A stretch of 64,000 nt of DNA from CAWKKW01 sp963850345 (GTDB lineage Bacteria; Acidobacteriota; Terriglobia; Terriglobales; Acidobacteriaceae): contig CAWKKW010000005.1 of the NCBI GenBank assembly GCA_963850345.1, positions 124,001-188,000 on the forward strand, in the 5' to 3' direction. The stretch's first letter is position 1; every line of letters begins with the position of its first letter. Both the position numbers and the translations under genes were made by a program. The notes below the pieces were generated by a model, which saw nothing but the letters and a program-made list of their open reading frames with translations, did no database searches and was not told where the DNA came from. Below are positions 1 to 7,236 of the stretch, one piece after another.

Positions 1-819
1 TGCGCGAACTGTGTCTTCAGCGACCACGGCGAGGCCAAAGTCCGTGATCTTGGCCTGGCCTTTACCGTCGACCATCACGTTCGCCGGCTTTAGGTCGCGG
101 TGGAGTACGCCTTTGGCGTGGGCCGCGGCCAGACCAGCGGTAATCTGCGCGGACATCTCGAGCGCCTTTTCAATTGGCAGACGACCGAAGCGTAGCAGCA
201 AGGCGGCCAGGTTCTCGCCATCCACGTACTCCATCGAGAGAAAGTGGAGCGAACTTCCGTCGGCAGCCGCGCTCTCCACGATGTCGTGAACGCGGCAGAC
301 GTTGGGGTGCGTCACTTCGCGCGAAAGGCGCACCTCGGCAAAGAACCTTCCAAGCCACGCAGGATCGTTGGTCAACGCGGGCGGCAGAAATTTGAGTGCG
401 ACCGTCTGGCCCAGCTTCAGGTCTTCGGCACGATAGACGCGGCCCATGCCGCCGCGGCCGAGCGGTGCAACGATGCGATACCGGCCCGCCAGCAAGGTGC
501 CCGGAACCATCTCCTGCTCATCGCTGAAGGGCGCACCGGAACTGGATAAGGACGACGCAGCGGAGGAGGAGGACGAGGCCGACGACGCTTGCCGGCTGGG
601 CCTGGCGATCATGGTCGCGGGGGTATCTCCCGAGAGCATCTGTTCCGTGAGTGCAGAGTCGGAAATGAGCACCACGGTCTCTTCCGAATCGCCTTCGATG
701 CGAGCCGCGAACATGGTCGGGGCGTCAGACCCGGCAGCCGAGGCAGGCAGGGAGTCTCCGCATTGCATGCAGAAACGAAAGGAGCTGGATACCTCCGAAG
801 AACACCGGGGACACTGCAT
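1..819 (-). CDS. Zinc-ribbon serine/threonine protein kinase, N-terminal part (3' end outside window)
   Basis: Reading the minus strand from an ATG at 819 gives 273 codons open to the window edge, so only the N-terminal part is present. Residues 1-21 form a zinc ribbon with Cys3, Cys6, Cys17 and Cys20. A Ser/Ala-rich linker follows (about 72-100), and then a Hanks-type kinase domain: glycine-rich loop at 121-126, ATP-binding Lys143 (VALK), catalytic HRDLKPAN at 240-247 and DFG at 260-262. All catalytic residues visible are intact, so it should be an active Ser/Thr kinase. An AGGCGG stretch lies just upstream of the start. A transmembrane segment and C-terminal sensor repeats would be typical of the family but lie off the window. 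Confidence 0.9.
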   Translation of the reverse strand, partial: MQCPRCSSEVSSSFRFCMQCGDSLPASAAGSDAPTMFAARIEGDSEETVVLISDSALTEQMLSGDTPATMIARPSRQASSASSSSSAASSLSSSGAPFSDEQEMVPGTLLAGRYRIVAPLGRGGMGRVYRAEDLKLGQTVALKFLPPALTNDPAWLGRFFAEVRLSREVTHPNVCRVHDIVESAAADGSSLHFLSMEYVDGENLAALLLRFGRLPIEKALEMSAQITAGLAAAHAKGVLHRDLKPANVMVDGKGQAKITDFGLAVVAEDTVRA

Positions 820-953
820 GAGAGGAGCACCGCCTGCGCTGATCGATTTTCGACATTCTAGAGCAGAATGGGCGTAACGAGGCGACCGAAGCGCAACGTG
901 TTCGCAAGGACACTGCTTTCGCCTGCTCTTGGCAGGATTTTGCGCTGCCTAGA

Positions 954-2132
954 CTAAATCGCGCTGGTAGGTCTGGCCGGAGGCGCCATCTTCATGGCAG
1001 GCCGTTTGGCCTCAGGGCCGGCGTAGAGGTGCTTCAGCTTGAGAATGGGGCGTTCAAAGCCATACCAAAGTAGCGTGGCAACCAGCGTCGCCGCAGTGAG
1101 CCGGATCAGGACGACAGCCGCCGCGCCCATCGGTCCGGAGTGCGCGAGCCATGCGTCAACCGAGCCAATCACGATGAAGACCAGCATGTGACTCATGTAT
1201 AGCCCATAGCTGATCTGGCCGAAGTAGGTGAGAACCCGCATTCTCAGCACGCGCGCGTGAAGTGCCGCCGTTTCGGTCCAGGCCACCGCGGCCAGCAACA
1301 GTCCGGTAAAGAACAAGGCAAAGTCGGTATCCAGGAACGGCGAGCCGCCCCACGCGACATACACAGTTGCAGCGAGCCCTAGCGCTGAGACAGAGCCGGC
1401 GAGAATGCGCCATGCTCTGCGGCTCCAATTCTGGGTGTACAGCAAAAACGCAGCCAGGCTGCCAAAGGCGATTCCGTCGAGATGAAGCAGGGTATTTGTG
1501 CTGGAGAGGCCGTGCACGTGGCTTGCGCGGACAAGCGGTGAGAGTGCGATGAAAGCGAGCAGAACGGCCAGCATCACATGTCCGGACCCAATCCAGCGCG
1601 CGAGGGGCGCCCACGCGAGGTAATACTGCTCCTCAATTGCCAAACTCCACGTAGGAACAAGCGGGCCGGGGAGCGGCACACGGGTCAGGTTCTGGAGCAG
1701 TAACGCATAGTAGAACCAGCGGACTCCGCTCGCCTGTGGCCGCCAGGAAACATTCAACAGAAACGCAACTACCAGGAGCAGTACATACACCGGCCAGATG
1801 CGGAGCAACCGGCGCCAATAGAATTCCCGGAAGAAATGCGGGTGAGGCTTGGATTCAAGGATGATCCCGGTGATCAAAAACCCGAGAGGACAAAGAACAG
1901 ATTTACCCCGGCCCAACCCCACTGCACAACCGAATGGAGAAACGCGGTTGGTGATCAGTTCATGACAGTGGTACAGCACGACAGCCAGGACGGCGATGCC
2001 GCGGATCCCGTTGAGCTCGGGAATTGTGCGCGGTAACCAGTTCGGGCGTGAAACTTGAATAAGAGACCCCAGCTTTGCTTCGAGACAGTTTCTCACGGCA
2101 GAGGGACGGGGCGCGCCGGAAGCCAAACGCAA
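954..2132 (-). CDS. Acyltransferase family 3 (OafA/WecH-like) membrane protein
   Basis: This integral membrane acyltransferase probably O-acylates a cell-surface sugar or lipid. The diagnostic opening 'PELNGIRGIAVLAVVLYH' is followed by about ten hydrophobic segments and the internal 'RLLRIWPVY' motif. The start is uncertain: TTG at 2132 is the longest option, GTG at 2096 another, and neither has a clear ribosome binding site. The stretch after 'TNRVSPFG' does not look like the family. In the +1 frame it reads as the expected 'GWAGVNLFFVLSGF', and the frame returns at a run of five T residues (minus strand, 1876-1880). The gene therefore carries two compensating one-base changes around 1881-1931 and either encodes a locally scrambled protein or reflects assembly errors. 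Confidence 0.8.
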   Translation of the reverse strand: MRLASGAPRPSAVRNCLEAKLGSLIQVSRPNWLPRTIPELNGIRGIAVLAVVLYHCHELITNRVSPFGCAVGLGRGKSVLCPLGFLITGIILESKPHPHFFREFYWRRLLRIWPVYVLLLVVAFLLNVSWRPQASGVRWFYYALLLQNLTRVPLPGPLVPTWSLAIEEQYYLAWAPLARWIGSGHVMLAVLLAFIALSPLVRASHVHGLSSTNTLLHLDGIAFGSLAAFLLYTQNWSRRAWRILAGSVSALGLAATVYVAWGGSPFLDTDFALFFTGLLLAAVAWTETAALHARVLRMRVLTYFGQISYGLYMSHMLVFIVIGSVDAWLAHSGPMGAAAVVLIRLTAATLVATLLWYGFERPILKLKHLYAGPEAKRPAMKMAPPARPTSAI

Positions 2133-2198
2133 CGAAGCCGGCGCTGAAGGACTGCTTCGGCCGGGCTTCTTTGCTGGAACTTAGATCAGAAGTAAAGC

Positions 2199-2378
2199 TT
2201 AAAGCTTCTCGTGGAACTCGCACGCAGAGCAGGAGATATACACTCCGCCTGGCACACCGCGTTCACGGTCTTTAACTCGCTTCACGATGCGGGTAGGCTT
2301 ACTGCACTTAGGACAGTCCGTGCTCTTGGAGGTATCCATCTTCTTTTCGCGGTTGGCTAACTTGGCAATCTTGGCCAT
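2199..2378 (-). CDS. 59-residue zinc-ribbon protein
   Basis: This short gene has an ATG at 2378 and a good AAGGAGA ribosome binding site about ten bases upstream. The 59-residue product begins MAKIAKLANREKK and carries two CxxC knuckles, Cys22-Cys25 and Cys50-Cys53, separated by a basic stretch (RIVKRVKDRERG). Such spacing is typical of a small rubredoxin-like or ribosomal-type zinc ribbon, so it may bind nucleic acid or a protein partner. I do not recognise a named family. The gene lies between the acyltransferase gene downstream and a secreted-protein gene 292 bp upstream, all on the same strand. Confidence 0.75.
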   Translation of the reverse strand: MAKIAKLANREKKMDTSKSTDCPKCSKPTRIVKRVKDRERGVPGGVYISCSACEFHEKL

Positions 2379-2412
2379 GGATCAGATTTCTCCTTAGGTG
2401 TCTTTGCACACA

Positions 2413-2428
2413 CGCAGGCTTACCTGCG
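2413..2428. other. Small hairpin upstream of the zinc-ribbon gene
   Basis: CGCAGG-CTTA-CCTGCG is a perfect 6-bp stem with a four-base loop, about 35 bp upstream of the start at 2378. It could be a 5' leader hairpin. No function can be assigned. Confidence 0.3.
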
Positions 2429-2496
2429 CGGCTACGACGGTGCGGCCTGACTTCAGAGGATTCGTGCGCCGGGGGCCTCCAACCGCTGCTCGATAC

Positions 2497-2519
2497 TTTT
2501 GATGAGGGCTTCATCAAAA
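2497..2519. repeat. AT-rich 9-bp inverted repeat
   Basis: TTTTGATGA and TCATCAAAA are perfectly complementary around a five-base loop. The element lies in the 292-bp gap between the secreted protein gene (stop at 2671) and the zinc-ribbon gene. It could be a weak terminator or an operator; there is no T-tract after the stem on either strand. Apart from this and the smaller hairpin at 2413-2428, I see nothing in this gap. Confidence 0.35.
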
Positions 2520-2670
2520 TGACAGCAGCTCGGGCTGAAAGGGAACGATCGACAAAGAGCTCGCTCCCTCTAGTTTACACGATGGGCCTTTGCGGCAGCG
2601 ACGACAAAACTAACGCGGAATCTTTGCCTACATTAGACCGTCGGCGAATCGCGCGAACGATGCGCAGAAG

Positions 2671-3945
2671 CTACCGAGACCCCGTGTTCGGCACCGCGTT
2701 GTTCGCGGGTCCGCTCGCTGGTGGCGCTGGACTGCTGGCCGGGGTACCAGACGAAGCGGGTGCATCTGGAGTGGAGGCCGGGGCAGCGTTGGGGCTGGTA
2801 GAGGCTGGCTTCTGGTCCTCGGGCTTGGGCTTCGGGAACTGCACCTTACCCATCTGCGGCGTGTCCCTTTGCTCAGGGAGCGTCTCTCCAGGTCGCCTGA
2901 GAGAGGGCGGCGCACTTGGGGCTTTATCGGGATTGTTCTGCGATGCAGGATCCGCATCCCCCAGGTTGACTGTACGAATTTGAGGATCCGGAGCAGTTGA
3001 CCAGTAGTCGCCCATCTCGTTGTCTGCGCGAATCAGAGGAGCCTGACCTACCTTCGCTACTTCGACGCGGATGACGCGGTTGCCGTTGATGCGAACGAAC
3101 TGGACGTCCTGCGGCGGCTCACCATAGATCCATTCTTCGAAGGGCATGCTGCCTTCGCGTTCGCGGCTCTTGTTCGCGGGCGAACCCATAGCTGCAAGCA
3201 CCATGCGCGTATCCATGCCCACCAGCACATGGTGATCGAGAATGGCCTGCTTCAGTTTGGGTGGCAACGTATCGGCGTAGGCCTGCAGCGGCGTCTTTAC
3301 GCCGAAGTCGACGATAGGGGCGAGCAGTTGCTTCACCTGGTCGCCGGTGAGTGCGGGAAATCCCTTGTCAAAGAGCAGCGTCAGGCGCGAGCCTACTGGC
3401 GCATTCGGATCTTCATTGACGACGGGCCGGGTGTTGCCCATGCCGCCGACTCCGATCTGAACATGGCGCAGAAAGCGATGCTTCTTTTCCGGGCCGCCAT
3501 TGAAGTCGAAGATCATGCGATTTCCGACGATGCGCACGTCACTCACGACCACACGGTCCCCTGGCTTGGCGGAGACGCCGAGTTCCCGAAGCGCACTGGC
3601 ATAGTCTGACCCAACGGGGTTCATGACTCCGTTCGCGTGCAGCACGATGCCGTGGGTTCCCTTTGGCAGCGGACGCATGGCGAAGCCTTGTTCCGCGTCC
3701 ATGATGCGGATCAGTTCCTGCCGACTTTGCGCATCGAGCGGCTGCGAAGGAAGGCTAACATTGGTTGGGTGGAAGTCCAGGTAACGGCCGTCGACGCCAC
3801 TCTGCGTCACGACGAGAACCTGCGCCCGCAGCGCTGCCGGCAGCGAACAAGCCGACACCGCGCACGCAAGGACAATTGGAGCGACTCGACGCACGTGACA
3901 CCTGGTAACGTCATTGACAAATCTGCTGGCCCTGAACCGAGTCAT
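2671..3945 (-). CDS. Secreted protein with a Pro/Ala/Ser-rich C-terminal tail, unknown function
   Basis: A 424-residue exported protein. An N-terminal hydrophobic segment (about residues 21-41, ending LRAQ) fits a Sec signal peptide; a GTG at 3894 would give a tidier signal peptide than the ATG at 3945. The middle (about 45-330) is globular with no catalytic motif I recognise. It contains two clear sub-regions, one around 'KPGDRVVVSDVRIVGNRM' and one around 'GMDTRMVLAAMGSP', the latter resembling SmpA/OmlA-type small lipoprotein folds. The last 90 residues are rich in Pro, Ala, Ser and Thr and are probably disordered. The family appears to be acidobacterial; the role is unknown. Confidence 0.7.
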   Translation of the reverse strand: MTRFRASRFVNDVTRCHVRRVAPIVLACAVSACSLPAALRAQVLVVTQSGVDGRYLDFHPTNVSLPSQPLDAQSRQELIRIMDAEQGFAMRPLPKGTHGIVLHANGVMNPVGSDYASALRELGVSAKPGDRVVVSDVRIVGNRMIFDFNGGPEKKHRFLRHVQIGVGGMGNTRPVVNEDPNAPVGSRLTLLFDKGFPALTGDQVKQLLAPIVDFGVKTPLQAYADTLPPKLKQAILDHHVLVGMDTRMVLAAMGSPANKSREREGSMPFEEWIYGEPPQDVQFVRINGNRVIRVEVAKVGQAPLIRADNEMGDYWSTAPDPQIRTVNLGDADPASQNNPDKAPSAPPSLRRPGETLPEQRDTPQMGKVQFPKPKPEDQKPASTSPNAAPASTPDAPASSGTPASSPAPPASGPANNAVPNTGSR

Positions 3946-4108
3946 GGTTCACCCACTTCTATTTGTGTAAGGATGGCGCGATTTTGCAGGCTTGGCAAGA
4001 GTCTGCCTCTGTCGGCGGCGTAATCGTTTTAGAGGCATCCACAGAGAGTTCAGGTTGGCCTCGGAACAGGTCTCACCGGCCCGGACCAAAAAAGAAATTT
4101 AGCAGGCG

Positions 4109-5191
4109 CTACGGCAGGTCTGATTTGGCGGTGCGTTCCGTTGCGGGCTGTTCGTCGACGTCGCGCGGTTCCCTGCCGTTCTGCGGGAGCAAGCCCGGAT
4201 ACGCGACCGGTGCCGGAGCGATCTGCACCAGTCTGGGTTCAGCGGGCGCCGGATCACCCGGAACGGCCATGGCGGCCTCGTGCTGTCGCCGGGCCGCTGC
4301 ATCGAGGTCGACAGGGATCCCGGCGGGAACGATCGGCACGAAGGTGTAGCGGTAGGCGTATTCGCGCGTCACTTTAAACAGGACCACTAGACCCGCCAGT
4401 AGCACCAGCGCACAGATCAGGCTGCCCTCCGGGCCATAGCCGCCTCCGGTGATCCAGAATGGTCCGGACGTATTGCTCTCAATGACCGGGGAGAACGTGC
4501 GGATACCGCTGATGGGCAGGCCGAAGATAAGCCCCATGGCGATATTCCAGGAGAAATGAAATCCCCAGGGAAGCCACAGCGCGCGCGTGCGAAGGTAGGC
4601 GGCGGAGAGCAGCCATCCGGCAAAGACTGTAACCACAACACCGGCGGCAGTAGCGTCAGGGTTGCTGATATGGCGTAGCGCGAACAGAGCGGACATCAGC
4701 AGCGTCGCCATCAGCGGCCCGATGGATTCGATCAGGCGCTGAAATGGATAGCCGCGAAACGCAACCTCTTCCAGGAGGGCGGCCAGAGCCAGAACAATGA
4801 TGTCCAGGACGGCCAGGCCAATCTGCCGAGGAGTCGTCCACAGCGTGATGCGCAGGCCACCGAGCAGCGCGATTGGCAGCACGCAGGCAATCATCATGCC
4901 CCAACCGAGAGCACTACCTACAGCGAACTCTTCGCGTGCCGTCGATCGCGGCACCAGGCCCATGGCCTTCAGCGGATTGCGTTGCCGCTGGAAGGCAAAC
5001 CCCATGGCGGCATAGCCCACCAATAAGAGAAAGAGCAGCGCGCCGCGATAGACCAGTTCGGTCCAGTCGCCGGAACTGAGGCCACCGGCTGCGCTGGCTG
5101 CCAGCCGCTCCGCGACGAGATAGTAAGTGACCGCGAGCAGGAAGAACGCGAAGGAGCGAATGCGGTCGAAGATGTCGATTGGGTGGTTCAT
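4109..5191 (-). CDS. CPBP-family intramembrane metalloprotease
   Basis: The product is a multi-pass membrane protein of 360 residues from the ATG at 5191 (a TTG at 5218 would add nine residues). It carries the CPBP/Abi (type II CAAX-prenyl-protease-like) motifs: EEVAFRG with Glu141-Glu142, a downstream 'LFALRHI' segment with a conserved His, and 'FHFSWN' with a third conserved His. These residues form the glutamate/histidine active site in the family. The C-terminal 70 residues are polar and proline-rich, probably cytoplasmic or periplasmic. It is 93 bp downstream of accA on the same strand. The substrate is unknown; family members process prenylated peptides, bacteriocins or anti-sigma factors. 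Confidence 0.85.
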   Translation of the reverse strand: MNHPIDIFDRIRSFAFFLLAVTYYLVAERLAASAAGGLSSGDWTELVYRGALLFLLLVGYAAMGFAFQRQRNPLKAMGLVPRSTAREEFAVGSALGWGMMIACVLPIALLGGLRITLWTTPRQIGLAVLDIIVLALAALLEEVAFRGYPFQRLIESIGPLMATLLMSALFALRHISNPDATAAGVVVTVFAGWLLSAAYLRTRALWLPWGFHFSWNIAMGLIFGLPISGIRTFSPVIESNTSGPFWITGGGYGPEGSLICALVLLAGLVVLFKVTREYAYRYTFVPIVPAGIPVDLDAAARRQHEAAMAVPGDPAPAEPRLVQIAPAPVAYPGLLPQNGREPRDVDEQPATERTAKSDLP

Positions 5192-5284
5192 GCCGCCGGT
5201 CTCACCCGGAGCTTGCAACTACGGCTGTATCGAGCCGCGCCTGTCCCCTTTGACGGCAACCACTGCTTGACCAATCCAATTTCC

Positions 5285-6136
5285 TTATGAGGTATAGAAC
5301 TGCGCGATGGTCCGGAATTTTTGCTGGCGTTGACGGATCATCTCACCGAGCGATAGCGACTTGAGCATCTGTAGATGAAGTTGCAAGGTCGAGTCGAGCA
5401 AGTCCGCTGCCCCGCTTAGGTCGGTATGCGCGCCGCCGTCTGGTTCGGGAACAATCTCGTCGACGCAGCCAAGAGCTTTCACATCCAGCGCTGTAATCTT
5501 GAGGGCCTCAGCGGCCTGTGTCTTCTTGGACGCATCTCGCCACATGATGGAGGCGCAGCCCTCGGGAGAAATTACGGCGTAGACGGCGTTTTCAAGGATC
5601 AACACGCGGTCGGCCACAGCGATGGCCAAGGCCCCGCCCGATCCTCCCTCACCGGTGATGGTGGCGATGGTGGGAACTCGCAGACGCGACATCTCCCGAA
5701 GATTTTTGGCAATGGCTTCGCCCTGCCCACGCTCTTCAGCCCCTAGTCCACAACTCGCCCCGGGAATGTCGATGAACGTAAACAGCGGACGCCCAAACTT
5801 CTCAGCGATCTTCATCACGCGGAGAGCCTTTCGATAACCCTCGGGATTGGGCATACCAAAGTTGCGTTGAACCTTTTCTTTGGTGCCGCGACCCTTCAGG
5901 TTGCCGATGACCATCACTTCTTCGCCGTGAAACCGGGCAAAGCCGCAGGCCATCGCAGGGTCGTCGCCAAAGGCGCGGTCGCCGTGAATCTCACTGAAGT
6001 CGGTAAAGATGCGTTCGATGAAATCCATGGGATAAGGCCGCTGCGGATGCCGGGCCAACTCTGTCTTGATCCACGCTGCCGGAACAGGCTCCGCTACCGC
6101 CTGCACCTGTTTGAGTTCCGTTGCCTGCTCTGCCAT
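5285..6136 (-). CDS. accA: Acetyl-CoA carboxylase, carboxyltransferase subunit alpha
   Basis: AccA pairs with AccD to transfer the carboxyl group from biotin carboxyl carrier protein to acetyl-CoA, making malonyl-CoA for fatty acid synthesis. The ATG at 6136 gives 283 residues. An upstream in-frame ATG at 6232 would add 32 residues unlike the family. Recognisable blocks are 'ARHPQRPYPMDFIE', 'GRGTKEKVQRNFGMPNPEGY', 'GAEERGQGEAIAKNLREM', 'GEGGSGGALAIAVAD' and 'SPEGCASIMWR'. It is shorter than the roughly 320-residue E. coli protein because most of the N-terminal helical extension is missing. The usual PGAYPG loop reads PGASCG. It sits downstream of dnaE with one lipoprotein gene between, recalling the dnaE-accA linkage of many bacteria. 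Confidence 0.95.
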   Translation of the reverse strand: MAEQATELKQVQAVAEPVPAAWIKTELARHPQRPYPMDFIERIFTDFSEIHGDRAFGDDPAMACGFARFHGEEVMVIGNLKGRGTKEKVQRNFGMPNPEGYRKALRVMKIAEKFGRPLFTFIDIPGASCGLGAEERGQGEAIAKNLREMSRLRVPTIATITGEGGSGGALAIAVADRVLILENAVYAVISPEGCASIMWRDASKKTQAAEALKITALDVKALGCVDEIVPEPDGGAHTDLSGAADLLDSTLQLHLQMLKSLSLGEMIRQRQQKFRTIAQFYTS

Positions 6137-6251
6137 AAGTGTAATCAGTGAACCAATCGGCGAGATGCCTGCCTTCAGGCATTCCCGCTCGCGGCCCATC
6201 CCACGATTGTATGGGCAGCCAGTGCGGGACACAAATACGCGACACTGCTAT

Positions 6252-7133
6252 CTATCTGCGCGTAACCCGGTAGAGGTCGAACCTGGCACCATCCCGCCGG
6301 TGATAGTAGAGGGACTTGCCATCCGGGGAGAGCGTCGGGCCTTCTACAAATCCGCCGATCGCGGCAATCTTCATCGGCTCGCCGAATGGCGAGGTCGTGG
6401 CTGAACGGTGCGCCGTGTAAATCGCCGGCCCGCCGCCATCGAGGCGAGTGAAGAAAATTTCCAACTCGGAGGCCGAGGCGGCCGGAGCGTAGTTGAGTCC
6501 TTTTGCATTAATGGATGCGAGGATCGCTGCGCTTTCCGGAGCGCGGACAAAGCGATTGCCGACTCGGCGCGCGAAGAGAAGAATAGCCGTCTTCGGTTGG
6601 CGATTGAATCCGAACTGGCTCTCTACAAAGTAGAGCGTGTTCCCGTCCGCGCTGATCTCGGCGTCAAAGTTGACGATCCCCGGCTTCGCCAGAGATACGC
6701 CCGGAACGAGTTCGATCGAAGCGATCGAGCCGACTGAGAATCTGCCGCGGTAGAGCGTTGAGGCGGTCTTCTCATAACTACGGTTCGATACGAAAAATAA
6801 GTTTCCGTCACGATCCATCGACGCGACACCCTCGAGGGCCGCAGTGTTGATTCCCTGCAATTCGCCTCTGTATCGAAAGTGGGTATCGTCAATGCGCTCT
6901 GCCCAGTGCAGGTTGGTGTTCACCTGGGGTTCGTTCAGGTTATTGAAGAAAAGAATTTTGCCGTCGCGCGTCAGGAACGGCTCCATGGCGTCGCCGACAT
7001 AGCCCCGCAGATAAACGCGTTCGGGAGTAGACCACTCCGTCGTGAGAGGCACAACCGTTGAGCTGCTGCGATGGCAGGCCAACAGCAAGCAGAGCCACAG
7101 CAGGCTCAAAGATCGCGTCGCGTTCGTCCGCAT
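6252..7133 (-). CDS. Lipoprotein with TolB/PD40-like beta-propeller repeats
   Basis: From the ATG at 7133, which has a strong GGGAGG ribosome binding site, the 293-residue product starts with a lipoprotein signal peptide; the lipobox LLAC places the lipidated cysteine at residue 20. The rest resembles WD40-like PD40 repeats: 'EPFLTRDGKILFF', 'ASMDRDGNLFFVSNR', 'AEISADGNTLYFVES' and 'PTLSPDGKSLYYHRR'. These match the four-strand blades of TolB-type propellers. It is probably an envelope protein that binds another protein or a polysaccharide. It lies between dnaE (103 bp upstream) and accA (115 bp downstream) and may be co-transcribed with both. Confidence 0.75.
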   Translation of the reverse strand: MRTNATRSLSLLWLCLLLACHRSSSTVVPLTTEWSTPERVYLRGYVGDAMEPFLTRDGKILFFNNLNEPQVNTNLHWAERIDDTHFRYRGELQGINTAALEGVASMDRDGNLFFVSNRSYEKTASTLYRGRFSVGSIASIELVPGVSLAKPGIVNFDAEISADGNTLYFVESQFGFNRQPKTAILLFARRVGNRFVRAPESAAILASINAKGLNYAPAASASELEIFFTRLDGGGPAIYTAHRSATTSPFGEPMKIAAIGGFVEGPTLSPDGKSLYYHRRDGARFDLYRVTRR

Positions 7134-7236
7134 CGCACCTCCCGCCGTGTTTCTCTTATTGCGAGCGCATCGAAAGACGGGTGCGGGCATGGACGATCCA
7201 CAGACATGCGCGTCCGTTTACACAGAACTGCTTGAA

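Noticed and set aside
2497..2519. Inverted repeat as a terminator for the secreted-protein gene.
   Set aside because: No T-tract follows the stem on either strand and the stem is AT-rich, so I list it only as a repeat.
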